Source: Candidatus Margulisiibacteriota bacterium (GTDB lineage Bacteria; Margulisbacteria; WOR-1; JAHJIW01). From it: a stretch of 64,000 nucleotides of DNA. Below, piece by piece: positions 1 through 7,475 of this stretch; the first letter of the stretch is position 1; each line of letters opens with the position of its first letter. The notes under the pieces are model-generated. The model made no database searches. It had not been told where the DNA came from and worked only from the letters and a program-made list of their open reading frames with translations. Position numbers and translations under genes: made by a program. The DNA is taken from assembly GCA_018823125.1 (NCBI GenBank), contig JAHJIW010000003.1, positions 99,780-163,779 of the forward strand, given 5' to 3'.

Positions 1-77
1 TTCCAGGCCAAGCTCCAAATGATCAACACAAACAGCAACATCCCCTGCGGACTACTCAACGGCGGAAATGAAAACAT
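1..77 (-). CDS. Partial small membrane protein (5' end only)
   Basis: Only the first 25 codons lie inside the window; the gene runs off the left edge. On the minus strand an ATG at 77 is preceded by AAGGAG at 86-91, a strong ribosome binding site at about 8 nt. The visible peptide begins MFSFPPLSSPQGM and enters a hydrophobic helix (LLFVLIIWSLAW). This opening resembles small two-helix membrane proteins of the DUF5652 type seen in candidate-phylum genomes, but that is a memory-based guess on 25 residues. It is divergent from the amidohydrolase gene at 210. Confidence 0.6.
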   Translation of the reverse strand, partial: MFSFPPLSSPQGMLLFVLIIWSLAW

Positions 78-209
78 AATTTATTCTCCTTATTTAATAA
101 TTACTCTGCAAATAGCACCATAGCATTCTAGATTTTGTAATTTTCAATGTCAATTGATTAAAAAGCAATATTTTGTGAAATTTCGAGATTAAATCTCCGA
201 TAATATGGC

Positions 210-1244
210 ATGGCCGCATTACCCAAAACACAAAACCGGAGCGCACGAGCAATTGATATGCACGTACATGTCTATCGTCCGGGCAAGCAAACCACAGCAG
301 TTAGAGAAAAAATATTATCACGCGGCTCTCTTCCTGACGGGATTGCAGTCCCCAGCATTTTAAACGGAGATATTGTTAATCAGGGTTTTGGCCCAGAAGA
401 ATTTTTACAAAATGCTATTGCCAATGGCGTTGCTCAAGGATTATTGTTGCCGGTTGCCCCTTTTGGCACGCGACCTGAAGTGGTAAGAAAATACAACCAA
501 TGGCATGCTGAAATTCAAACCACCCGCCGCGGCGAACTTATTTCTTTGGGAACCATCAACCCTTTTATGAGCGAAAAAGCAGCTGCGGCAGAATTAGATT
601 TTATTCGAGAAAATTTTATTGGAGTGAAATTTCATTCATTTTTACAAGGGTTTAATCCATTGGCCCCTGAGTTAGGATCTCTTTTTGAAGAAATTTCTGC
701 GCGTAACCTTTCCATGTTTTGGCATACCGGCGCTCCCGAAATATATGCACGAACTAATACCCTACCTGAACATCTGGTAAAAATTTATGATGCTTATTGC
801 GCCAAAGATAATCTTGCTACGGTTTGGGCGCATTTAGGTGCACAGCGCTTCGGTGACTACTTTCTTGATTATCTAGCAGAACACGAAAATATTTTCCTAG
901 ATTTTGCCTATACCTATGCACTGGACTACGCCGTTTACGGAACTGAACTCGAAGGTAAACCAGTAGAGCACGACGGGAGATGGGATTTTTACTTTGATCT
1001 TACCAATCCACGCTACTTAGACAAACTCCTTAAAAAACTTGGTCCAAAGCGCTTTTTTATGGGGAGCGACTATCCCTATACCAGCATGGTGGTTATGATG
1101 CGCGCAGTTAATAGAATGTTTGAAGTACACGAACTAAATTCCGAAGAAAGAAATGCAATTTTATCTGGAAATGCACGAAGGTTTTTTAGCTTGATGGGTG
1201 AAATACAGCCGGATAAATCCGAGCTGCTGTCACCATTCTGCTGA
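210..1244 (+). CDS. Amidohydrolase-family metal-dependent hydrolase
   Basis: A 344-residue TIM-barrel hydrolase of the amidohydrolase_2 type (2-amino-3-carboxymuconate-semialdehyde decarboxylase-like superfamily). All the metal and catalytic positions are visible: DMHVH (His18, His20), FWHTG (His172), VWAHLG (His208) and MGSDYPY (Asp287). Members hydrolyse or decarboxylate small cyclic or carboxylated substrates; the substrate here cannot be told. There is no signal peptide, so it is cytoplasmic. ATG 210 is chosen because the HxH motif begins at residue 18. No Shine-Dalgarno is seen; a GATAAT hexamer at 199-204 ends 5 nt before the ATG, as in the other apparently leaderless genes of this window. 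The next gene starts 43 nt downstream. Confidence 0.85.
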   Translation: MAALPKTQNRSARAIDMHVHVYRPGKQTTAVREKILSRGSLPDGIAVPSILNGDIVNQGFGPEEFLQNAIANGVAQGLLLPVAPFGTRPEVVRKYNQWHAEIQTTRRGELISLGTINPFMSEKAAAAELDFIRENFIGVKFHSFLQGFNPLAPELGSLFEEISARNLSMFWHTGAPEIYARTNTLPEHLVKIYDAYCAKDNLATVWAHLGAQRFGDYFLDYLAEHENIFLDFAYTYALDYAVYGTELEGKPVEHDGRWDFYFDLTNPRYLDKLLKKLGPKRFFMGSDYPYTSMVVMMRAVNRMFEVHELNSEERNAILSGNARRFFSLMGEIQPDKSELLSPFC

Positions 1245-1287
1245 TTTTCATTTTAAGCTACCCAACTACGGATGTTATAATGAAAGA

Positions 1288-2340
1288 ATGAAAATCGCCG
1301 TTATATCACCACCCTGGATCCCCGTCCCACCCCCCATGTACGGCGGCATCGAATTAGTAGTTTATAATCTAGTAGAAACCCTAACCGCAATGGGCGAAGA
1401 AGTTTATCTTTTTGCCCCACCAGAATCAAAAGTATCCTGCAAGCTAGTTCCCCTGCCAAAAGAATCCCTCCGCCTGACCTTAGATATTCCGATGGAAGAA
1501 AGAAGTAATATTTTTGAAGAATTTGCAAAATTTGCCTACCTTGAAGCCGAAAGACTGGGAGCAGATATCATTCATGATCATACCTTAACTATTCCACACG
1601 GAAAGGTTCCTGTACTACACACGCTGCATGGACCGCCCTGTGAATTTTTGGTAAACAAAGCTGTAGAAATATCGGATTATCCTAATAACTTCATTAATGC
1701 TATCTCCAACCGGCAAAAAGATACCTACAGCGAAGCAAATCCAAATATTAATTTCGTCGATACCGTTTATAACTCAATCGACGTTAAAAATACTGAATGG
1801 ACGGACAAAAAAGAAAATTCTTTTCTATTTGTTGGTCGAGCTAATTACGAAAAAGCTCCGGAGCTGGCCGTCATGGTAGCTGCGGCCGCCGGGGAGAACC
1901 TGGTCATGGCAATAAAAATGAACGAGGATCTCGAAAAAGAATACTTTGAGAAAAAAGTGAAGCCTCTAATTGATAAGTATCCGAAACACCTCTCTTTAAA
2001 GCTGTATGAAGAAATCGATCGCACTCTGCTTAACCAGTTGTTTTTACATGCTAAATGCACTTTATTTCCCAGTCGCTGGGAAGAGCCTTTTGGGTTAGTC
2101 ATGCCCGAGTCCATGGCTTGCGGAACTCCCGTCATTGCCCTGAATTATGGAGCAGCCCCCGAAGTAATTGTAAACGGAAAAACCGGTTTTGTAGTTGATA
2201 CCGAAGAACAAATGATAAAAGCTGCAAAAAAAATTGGCCAAATAAAATCAAAAGACTGTCGCCGCTACGTTGAAGAAAACTTTTCTCCTGAGAAGATGAC
2301 CAAAGAATACCTGGCAATATACAAAAAAATCGCAGCGTAA
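1288..2340 (+). CDS. Glycosyltransferase family 4
   Basis: A 350-residue GT-B fold retaining glycosyltransferase. The N-terminal half carries the acceptor-side glycine motif (PPMYGGIELVVYNL, about residues 13-26). The C-terminal half carries the nucleotide-sugar motif EEPFGLVMPESMACGTPV, with the EX7E pair. The early motif matches the subfamily that uses sugar nucleotides to modify lipids or small acceptors; donor and acceptor are unknown. An open frame extends upstream to 1198, but ATG 1288 (MKIAVISPPW) is the natural family start. A TATAAT box at 1276-1281 lies 6 nt before it with no Shine-Dalgarno, which suggests a leaderless message. It faces the phosphatase gene, with 11 nt between the stop codons. 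Confidence 0.88.
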   Translation: MKIAVISPPWIPVPPPMYGGIELVVYNLVETLTAMGEEVYLFAPPESKVSCKLVPLPKESLRLTLDIPMEERSNIFEEFAKFAYLEAERLGADIIHDHTLTIPHGKVPVLHTLHGPPCEFLVNKAVEISDYPNNFINAISNRQKDTYSEANPNINFVDTVYNSIDVKNTEWTDKKENSFLFVGRANYEKAPELAVMVAAAAGENLVMAIKMNEDLEKEYFEKKVKPLIDKYPKHLSLKLYEEIDRTLLNQLFLHAKCTLFPSRWEEPFGLVMPESMACGTPVIALNYGAAPEVIVNGKTGFVVDTEEQMIKAAKKIGQIKSKDCRRYVEENFSPEKMTKEYLAIYKKIAA

Positions 2341-2351
2341 AAGATGCTTAC

Positions 2352-3008
2352 TTACTGAGAAGCGCTGACTTGGGTAGCTCCGTTCCAGATAAATGCTTTT
2401 AATTTTTCGTAGGATTGTCCTTCTTTTAATCCTCCCAGAACCCCCGTATGCGTGCCCCCGCTAAGCACCGCTGCATAAGCAATTTCAGGAGCATATCCTT
2501 TTTCCTCAACCAGATAACGACCAACTACCGCTCCGGTACGATCGGCACCCCATTTACAATGGATATATACCGGGTTTTCCATAGCCGCTTTAATTATCTT
2601 CCACTCATCCTGATTTGGAACTTTTCCGGAATGCAATGGGACATGAATCCGTTTCATTCCCGCTCGATCCAGCAATTTTTGGTAACGAGCTTGAATACGG
2701 GCCGTATTTTCCAGGTCAACCACAACCTTAACTCCATTAGCTTTTAAAAGTTTAAAGATTTTCATAACTTGCTCATCAGTATTGCTAAAATCTTCCTTCC
2801 CATTGCGGGTTTGAGGATTTAAAGGATGCCCACCGGCATGAATACGCAGATCAATAATGCGGTAATTATACGGAAGCGGCCCTTCCCCCGTCACATCCTG
2901 TTGATAAAACCTGACAACCTCAAAGTCATCAATTTCCGCAAAGGTCGCTAACGGAAAACTCAGCAGCATAATTAAGATTAATATAATATATATACGCTTA
3001 CGAAACAT
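2352..3008 (-). CDS. Exported dual-specificity (tyrosine-type) phosphatase
   Basis: A 218-residue cysteine-based phosphatase. The signature HCKWGADRTG (His150, Cys151, Arg157) is the CX5R loop of dual-specificity and protein tyrosine phosphatases. An aspartate-containing segment precedes it and an alpha-helical tail follows. The N-terminus (basic MFRKR, then a hydrophobic run ending ATFA) is a signal peptide with a likely cleavage near residue 24, so the enzyme works in the periplasm or outside. AAGAGGAG lies about 4 nt before the ATG. The substrate could be a phosphoprotein, an inositol phosphate or another phosphoester; exported bacterial members often resemble phytase or Siw14-type enzymes. 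Convergent with the glycosyltransferase. Confidence 0.85.
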   Translation of the reverse strand: MFRKRIYIILILIMLLSFPLATFAEIDDFEVVRFYQQDVTGEGPLPYNYRIIDLRIHAGGHPLNPQTRNGKEDFSNTDEQVMKIFKLLKANGVKVVVDLENTARIQARYQKLLDRAGMKRIHVPLHSGKVPNQDEWKIIKAAMENPVYIHCKWGADRTGAVVGRYLVEEKGYAPEIAYAAVLSGGTHTGVLGGLKEGQSYEKLKAFIWNGATQVSASQ

Positions 3009-3141
3009 GTTGCTCCTCTTACGGTAAGCTCAAGCTAATTCTACCCCCAAATCCCAACCCGCGTCTACTAAACCAGCCTTTATTTTTTACTCTTGCGGCA
3101 CACCGACATCGGGTAAAAACCGCGTGGGAAAGCAGATTTAG

Positions 3142-3169
3142 TTGACTTTTCGGCACAGAACTATAAAAT
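3142..3169 (+). promoter_or_regulatory. Sigma-70-type promoter for the gene at 3202
   Basis: TTGACT at 3142-3147 and TAAAAT at 3164-3169 with a 16-bp spacer. The predicted start leaves a short leader that contains AAAGGA at 3187-3192. Confidence 0.5.
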
Positions 3170-3201
3170 CGATATAACCACATTTAGAAAGGATGACGAT
3201 A

Positions 3202-3726
3202 ATGGAAAACCAACCTAAAGGCTTTGAAAACTATCCTGCATGGATCGTAATCGTAATGAATCTGGTTACTTTTATCAGCTACGGCATTGGAGCTTATATT
3301 CTTTTCCGGTTAGGAGTTGCGTGGGGATTCCTATATGTTCTATATATTCTTTACGTCGAATCTACAATCTACCGGGAAGGCTGCAAATACTGTTACTACT
3401 ACGGCAAAGTTTGTGCCTGGGGAAGAGGAAAAATTGCTGCTCTTTTCATAAAAAAAGGCGATCCCAAAGTTTTCTGCGAAAGAAAAGTAACTTTTGTAAA
3501 ATTGCTTCCTCAATTGCTGGGGATGGTTTTCCCCCTGATTGGCGGTATTATCCTCTTGTGCCTTAGCTTCAGCTGGCTCATCGTTGGACTAATGATCATC
3601 CCATGGCTGATCTGGTTTTTAGTTTACCCTATCACTTTTGGTAAATTAGCCTGCCCTAACTGCAAACAGGGCAGTATTTGTTGTCCGGCTAATGATTTCT
3701 TTTCGGGGAAAACAAAAAGGAAATAA
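3202..3726 (+). CDS. Unknown membrane protein with cysteine clusters
   Basis: A 174-residue protein I cannot assign to a named family. It has an N-terminal pair of hydrophobic helices (about residues 15-55). A soluble cysteine-rich loop follows, with CKYCYYYGKVC, and ends in a basic patch. A second hydrophobic pair occupies about residues 100-145, and a C-terminal tail carries CPNCKQGSICCP. The paired CxxC motifs suggest a metal or Fe-S site on the cytoplasmic face. An in-frame ATG at 3193 touches AAAGGA with no spacing, whereas ATG 3202 has 9 nt, so 3202 is taken as the start. It has its own promoter and no obvious functional partner. Confidence 0.7.
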   Translation: MENQPKGFENYPAWIVIVMNLVTFISYGIGAYILFRLGVAWGFLYVLYILYVESTIYREGCKYCYYYGKVCAWGRGKIAALFIKKGDPKVFCERKVTFVKLLPQLLGMVFPLIGGIILLCLSFSWLIVGLMIIPWLIWFLVYPITFGKLACPNCKQGSICCPANDFFSGKTKRK

Positions 3727-3745
3727 TGGCCAGCCGCAGTAAGAA

Positions 3746-4015
3746 TTAACTAATAATAATCACAGCCATCCAAATCAGTGATAATAAAAGCAGTAGCCAT
3801 CCTCCAATTTTGACTAATATCGGCGGAGTAGCAGCATTAACCGAGCTGTGTCCCATTAAACCCCGGTAAGCTCCCCACCCCTCGGCAGACCAAATTAAAG
3901 ATAATGAAAATGCCAGATATACGATGAGTAAAAGAAAGTTTCTAAGATTAAATCCGGCAAAATATGAGAGGGCTAAAATAATTACGGCTATGATTGAGGA
4001 GATTACTTTTTCCAT
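3746..4015 (-). CDS. Small hydrophobic membrane protein, unknown
   Basis: An 89-residue protein that is almost entirely hydrophobic: helices at about 5-22, 27-45 and 70-88, with a short polar loop (SAEGWGAYRGLMGHSS) between the second and third. No family is recognised. It lacks a Shine-Dalgarno. On the minus strand a TATAAT (4024-4029) ends 8 nt before the ATG, so it is probably leaderless. It is divergent from the YchF-like gene, and the two -10 boxes lie within 25 bp of each other. Confidence 0.6.
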   Translation of the reverse strand: MEKVISSIIAVIILALSYFAGFNLRNFLLLIVYLAFSLSLIWSAEGWGAYRGLMGHSSVNAATPPILVKIGGWLLLLLSLIWMAVIIIS

Positions 4016-4023
4016 ATATGCTA

Positions 4024-4046
4024 ATTATAGCAAAAAATGATAAGAT
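4024..4046. promoter_or_regulatory. Back-to-back -10 boxes of two divergent leaderless genes
   Basis: Minus-strand TATAAT at 4024-4029 serves the gene starting at 4015 (8-nt gap). Plus-strand TAAGAT at 4041-4046 serves the gene starting at 4053 (6-nt gap). Neither gene has a Shine-Dalgarno. Because the two promoters overlap, they probably compete for polymerase. Confidence 0.5.
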
Positions 4047-4052
4047 AGCCGG

Positions 4053-5078
4053 ATGAAAATCGTAATTGTTGGATATCCTCAAGCCGGGCAACCGGAACTT
4101 TTTTGTTTACTGACCGGAATTCAGCCCGGGTCCTTCCAGCCGCAGTCACTAAAGCTGCAGCAAGGGATCTGTCAGGTTAAAGACCCTCGTCTGACCCGTT
4201 TGGCCGAAATGTATAATCCCAAAAAGCTAACTTACACCACCATCGAATATTTACTGCTGCCCGATTTCAATCTGCAGGGCCCCGCCAAAGCCACTATTTT
4301 TAATCAACTAAAAAACGCGGATGAACTTTGCTTTATCTGCCGCGCCGAAACCGCCGAAAAAGACATCAGTTCATTTCTTTCTGAATTAGCGATCGGCGAT
4401 TTAATGCTAGTGGAAAAACGGCTGGAAAATATCGCCAAAAACCAAAAAAAGAAATTTGCAGAGCAAAGCGCCAAAGAAGAAAAACTGATGCAGGCCTGTA
4501 AAAAGCAGCTGGAAGAGGAAAAACCATTAAACCAGCTGGAGCTTGCCGCAGATGATCTAGCCTTACTCCGCAGTTATCAGTTTTTATCCATGAAACCGGT
4601 GATCTTAGTCATCAACGTAGCCGAAGATCAAATTAAGGATTCAAGCTTGAGTACTGCGATTTCGAAAAAATTCTCTTTCCCGACCATTCAGGTTTGTGCG
4701 GCACTAGAACAGGAAATCAGCCAGCTGGAAGAAAGCGACCGGGCTGCATTTATGCAGGAAATGGGAATCGAAGAATCGGCGTTAAATAAAATGAACCGGC
4801 AAGCTTTTGCCGGCTTGGGACTGATTTCATTTTTCACCGTGGGAGAAGACGAAGTACGCGCCTGGCCGATTAGACAAGGATCAACCGCAGCAGAGGCCGG
4901 CTCCACCATCCATTCGGATATCGAAAAAGGGTTTGTCCGCGCCGAGCTGTTTACTTACGATGATCTGATTCAATTTGGGTCAGAAGCTAAAGTAAAAGAA
5001 CAAGGAAAATTATCGTTGAAAGGCCGCGACTATATTGTTCAGGATGGAGATATTTTAAGTTTCAGGTTTAACGTTTAA
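4053..5078 (+). CDS. YchF/OLA1-like protein with degenerate P-loop
   Basis: A 341-residue relative of the translation-associated ATPase YchF. The C-terminal TGS/DUF933 region is well preserved (IRQGSTAAEAGSTIHSDIEK, then YDDLIQFGS and a terminal DGDILSFRFNV). The central coiled region and the NVAED element in place of the usual NxxE motif also fit the family. The N-terminus should read GxPNVGKST, but here it is GYPQAGQPELF (residues 7-17). Both the glycine-lysine pair and the Ser/Thr that bind phosphate and Mg are gone, so nucleotide hydrolysis as in YchF is unlikely. It may be a regulatory or ribosome-binding pseudo-enzyme. Start from a leaderless-type -10 box 6 nt upstream. Its stop overlaps the convergent kinase stop. 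Confidence 0.85.
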   Translation: MKIVIVGYPQAGQPELFCLLTGIQPGSFQPQSLKLQQGICQVKDPRLTRLAEMYNPKKLTYTTIEYLLLPDFNLQGPAKATIFNQLKNADELCFICRAETAEKDISSFLSELAIGDLMLVEKRLENIAKNQKKKFAEQSAKEEKLMQACKKQLEEEKPLNQLELAADDLALLRSYQFLSMKPVILVINVAEDQIKDSSLSTAISKKFSFPTIQVCAALEQEISQLEESDRAAFMQEMGIEESALNKMNRQAFAGLGLISFFTVGEDEVRAWPIRQGSTAAEAGSTIHSDIEKGFVRAELFTYDDLIQFGSEAKVKEQGKLSLKGRDYIVQDGDILSFRFNV

Positions 5079-6040
5079 TCTGCTATCGAGTAAGTAATCT
5101 CTTGCAGGTCTTTTATTAATTCATTCCAATAGCGTGCTGTCCCTACTTCCGGAAAGTGTTTAGCAAAACCCGCTTCTTTACTTTGAATCGCCAGCCATGC
5201 AGCAAAGTGAATAATGCGCATACCCCGCAACAATGGAATTAATTTTAAGGTGCGGCGGTCAAAGGGCCGGAAAACTTCATAGCCCTTAAAAAACCAACTA
5301 AGTTCATTTTCGCAATTTTCCGGAATATCCGGCAAGAGCATCCAAAGATCCTGCACCGGAGGCCCAAGACACATGTCATCAAAATCAATAATATAGATGC
5401 CCTCCCCCGGTCGGTGGATGAGATTTCCCTTATGGCAATCACCGTGCAGCTGGATAAACTCATGGTGACTAAAGAACGGATCCGCCTTTTTGATAAACAT
5501 TTCAGTTATATGTTGAAATGATTTTTTAAAGTCTGGCAATAAGTAATCATTTTTTAACAATACTTCCAAGTGATGTTGAGTAGCTACCGCTGGCCTCCAG
5601 GTAATACGATGACTGCTTTGGTGTATGGCTCCAACCATATGAATCCTAGCTAACAGACGGCCCAGTTCTTCCCAGCTATCTTTGCCAAATTCATCCAGAG
5701 CCCGCCCACCCTTTTTAGGAAAAAGCGCAAAGGGAATTGATTCGAATTCAAAAAGAGTTTGACCCTTAATCTCCAGCGGCGGAATCACTAAAACTTCTTT
5801 TGCGGCCAACTCCTTGAGGAATTGATGTTCTTCCAGGATCATTTCTTTAGTCCAACGCCCAGGCCGGTAAAATTTAACAATGATTCTTTCTCGTGAATCG
5901 TGAATTTCCAGTTCATAAACACGATTGATATAGCTGTTGCGATGCCGCAGTAGGTTGCTTAACTTTTTGCCAAGTGTTTTTTCAACCGAATGCAAAATTG
6001 TATCGTGATTAAGCGGCTGCCAAATTGATGGTTGTGTCAT
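5075..6040 (-). CDS. srkA: SrkA/YihE-like stress response kinase
   Basis: A 321-residue aminoglycoside-phosphotransferase-fold kinase. The catalytic loop reads LHGDCHKGNLI (Brenner-type HxDxxxxN) and the metal-binding loop IIDFDDMCLGPPVQDLWML. Both follow the SrkA (YihE/RdoA) pattern rather than the antibiotic-resistance branch. In enterobacteria SrkA is a Ser/Thr kinase that counteracts stress-induced death. Length is close to the 328 residues of E. coli SrkA. The minus-strand start has no Shine-Dalgarno; TATCAT at 6047-6052 lies 6 nt upstream, so leaderless initiation is likely. Its stop codon overlaps the stop of the YchF-like gene on the other strand. Confidence 0.82.
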   Translation of the reverse strand: MTQPSIWQPLNHDTILHSVEKTLGKKLSNLLRHRNSYINRVYELEIHDSRERIIVKFYRPGRWTKEMILEEHQFLKELAAKEVLVIPPLEIKGQTLFEFESIPFALFPKKGGRALDEFGKDSWEELGRLLARIHMVGAIHQSSHRITWRPAVATQHHLEVLLKNDYLLPDFKKSFQHITEMFIKKADPFFSHHEFIQLHGDCHKGNLIHRPGEGIYIIDFDDMCLGPPVQDLWMLLPDIPENCENELSWFFKGYEVFRPFDRRTLKLIPLLRGMRIIHFAAWLAIQSKEAGFAKHFPEVGTARYWNELIKDLQEITYSIAD

Positions 6041-6096
6041 GATTTAATGATAGCAGGATTAAAGGTGAATGGCGATATGGGGGCGGCGGGGAGAAT

Positions 6097-6124
6097 TTGG
6101 AGAGGGGCAGATTCGAACCATCCC
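6097..6124 (-). repeat. Partial second copy of the tRNA-Tyr 3' end
   Basis: This 28-bp stretch matches the acceptor/T-arm end of the tRNA-Tyr gene at 6677-6703 in most positions. The acceptor strand and the GGTTCGAAT T-loop are kept, but the T-stem has lost pairing. No matching 5' half follows, so it is a fragment and not a tRNA gene. It sits 580 bp from the intact tRNA in the same orientation, with one short gene between them, like the two ends left by integration into a tRNA. Next to it (6122-6158) a CCCGC...GCGGG inverted repeat could form a hairpin. Confidence 0.55.
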
Positions 6125-6173
6125 GCTGATTATGCCCAACACTATTCATAGTTGCGGGACGAAGGCCACCCGC

Positions 6174-6202
6174 TTGACGCACTGATAGAGCATGCTTATA
6201 AT
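6174..6202 (+). promoter_or_regulatory. Strong sigma-70-type promoter
   Basis: TTGACG at 6174-6179, a 17-bp spacer and a perfect TATAAT at 6197-6202. It drives the small gene at 6233, whose GGAGG lies in the predicted 5' leader. Confidence 0.75.
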
Positions 6203-6232
6203 AAAATCAATTCGTTTTTGGAGGTAAGCATT

Positions 6233-6721
6233 ATGAAAAATTTAAGCAAACTTTTAATTTTAATTGTGATACCGTTCCTTACTTTGTCCTTTTATAATGG
6301 AGTTCAGGCAAAGAGGATGGCACCTCAAGAAGTAGAACCGGTGATTCATAACGGGGTTAAATACTCGGCCCCACATGAAAAAATGGGTTATGTCGTGGCT
6401 AGGGATCAATCTACCGGCAAAAAACTCTGGGAGAGAAAAGTTTATAGTGTAGTTATCGACCCAAATTTGGAAACCGATGTTCAGCAAGTATTTATCACCG
6501 ACTTAAACTTTGAAGACGGGAAGCTGATGGCGGTCAACGAAGAAGGTAATCAATACGAGATTGACATCGCTACCGAAAGTAGCTCGGGGAAGGTAGTTTG
6601 GATTTGGATAGGTATTTTTTTAATATTAATTTTGGGAAGCTATTTATTGTATAGATTTTGGGTTCGCCCCGCGAGATTGGAGAGGGGTGGATTCGAACCA
6701 CCGAACTCAAAAGAGACCTGA
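6233..6721 (+). CDS. Small exported or membrane protein, PQQ-like strand motif
   Basis: A 162-residue protein of unknown function. It has a signal-type N-terminus (MKNLSKLLILIVIPFLTLSF) and a central soluble part (TGKKLWERKVY, then a DPNLE...QVFI segment). That part reads like one strand-turn of the short PQQ/WD-type proteins found in many diderms. A hydrophobic helix lies near residues 127-147. GGAGG lies 8 nt before ATG 6233, behind a near-consensus promoter. An in-frame upstream extension to 6152 lies before the promoter and is rejected. The last 14 codons, including the ERGGFEPP string, are antisense to the tRNA-Tyr 3' half, so the C-terminus was probably rebuilt when this DNA came to lie beside the tRNA. 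Confidence 0.65.
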   Translation: MKNLSKLLILIVIPFLTLSFYNGVQAKRMAPQEVEPVIHNGVKYSAPHEKMGYVVARDQSTGKKLWERKVYSVVIDPNLETDVQQVFITDLNFEDGKLMAVNEEGNQYEIDIATESSSGKVVWIWIGIFLILILGSYLLYRFWVRPARLERGGFEPPNSKET

Positions 6722-6760
6722 TTTACAGTCAGGTGCGTTTAACCACTTCGCTACCTCTCC
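6678..6760 (-). tRNA. tRNA-Tyr (GTA)
   Basis: An 83-nt class II tRNA on the minus strand. The acceptor pairs GGAGAGG (6754-6760) with CCTCTCC (6679-6685), followed by discriminator A; CCA is not encoded. The anticodon loop is CTGTAAA, giving anticodon GTA. There is a long variable arm (around 6699-6713) and a perfect T-arm GGTGG-TTCGAAT-CCACC. The gene lies directly behind rlmB, and the rlmB stop codon lies inside the first ten nucleotides of the tRNA, so the two are probably co-transcribed and separated by RNA processing. Its 3' half overlaps the end of the opposite-strand gene at 6233-6721. Confidence 0.95.
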
Positions 6761-7473
6761 ATCGCAAACATACAAATTGCAGCAGAAACCGATGCATTGA
6801 GTGAGTTAATTTTACCTTTCATGGGAATCTTTATCAAGTAGTCGCAATTATCTTTAACTAAACGGGAAATGCCGTGTCCTTCCGAGCCAATTACCAAAGC
6901 GATTGGTCCGTTAATTTTCACTTCGGACACTAATTTTTCACCATCTTCTTCGGCCCCGATAACCGTAAAAAGCTCCTTCTTCAAATCTTTGATGGTATAA
7001 GTTAAATTAGTAACTCTAGCAACTGGAACATATTCTATGGCGCCCGCCGAGGCTTTGGCTACCACGCCAGTCAGCGGAGCCGCTCTTCTTTTTGGGATAA
7101 TAATTCCGTGAACGCCAAATGCTTCAGCCGATCTAATGATCGCACCCAGATTATGCGGATCCTCAATGCCATCTAATATAATAATGAAGGGGTTTTCACC
7201 TTTTTTCTTCGCCGCCGCAAGAATATCGTCAACTTCAACATAATCCTTGGGAGAAGCGTAAGCTAAAATTCCCTGAGGATTTTGAGTAGAGCTTCTTTGG
7301 TCGATATATTTCCGCTCCTGCCACTCAACTATGATCCCCTGATTCTTGGCCAGAATTAAAATTTCTTCGATTTTAGGATCGCGGCGGAAACTTCTTGAAA
7401 TTAAAACGCGGTTGATCGCGCGGCCCGAACGCAGTGCTTCTAAGACTGGATTTTTGCCTTCAATTGTTTCCAA
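6751..7473 (-). CDS. rlmB: 23S rRNA 2'-O-methyltransferase, TrmH/RlmB family
   Basis: A 240-residue SPOUT-class methyltransferase that transfers a methyl group from SAM to a ribose 2'-OH, in RlmB at G2251 of 23S rRNA. The N-terminal substrate-binding domain (residues 1-75) opens with EGKNPVLEALRSG. The knotted catalytic domain shows motif 1 DPHNLGAIIRSAEAFG, motif 2 ALVIGSEGHGISRLV and motif 3 IPMKGKINSLNASVSAAI. The start is TTG at 7473 with AAGGTG about 8 nt upstream, directly after the aminotransferase stop. The final codons and stop overlap the 5' end of the tRNA-Tyr gene by 10 nt. A TrmH paralogue with another target base is possible, but the fit to RlmB is good. Confidence 0.9.
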   Translation of the reverse strand: METIEGKNPVLEALRSGRAINRVLISRSFRRDPKIEEILILAKNQGIIVEWQERKYIDQRSSTQNPQGILAYASPKDYVEVDDILAAAKKKGENPFIIILDGIEDPHNLGAIIRSAEAFGVHGIIIPKRRAAPLTGVVAKASAGAIEYVPVARVTNLTYTIKDLKKELFTVIGAEEDGEKLVSEVKINGPIALVIGSEGHGISRLVKDNCDYLIKIPMKGKINSLNASVSAAICMFAMER

Positions 7474-7475
7474 AA

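Noticed and set aside
6097..6180. A second complete tRNA or the 3' end of a tmRNA
   Set aside because: Only the acceptor/T-arm side is present, the T-stem is broken, and no matching GGAGAGG 5' partner or tmRNA tag region is found before the intact tRNA-Tyr.
6664..6721. ERGGFEPP C-terminus as a protein motif of the gene at 6233
   Set aside because: It is the antisense translation of the tRNA T-arm, a string seen wherever frames run into tRNA genes; it carries no functional meaning.
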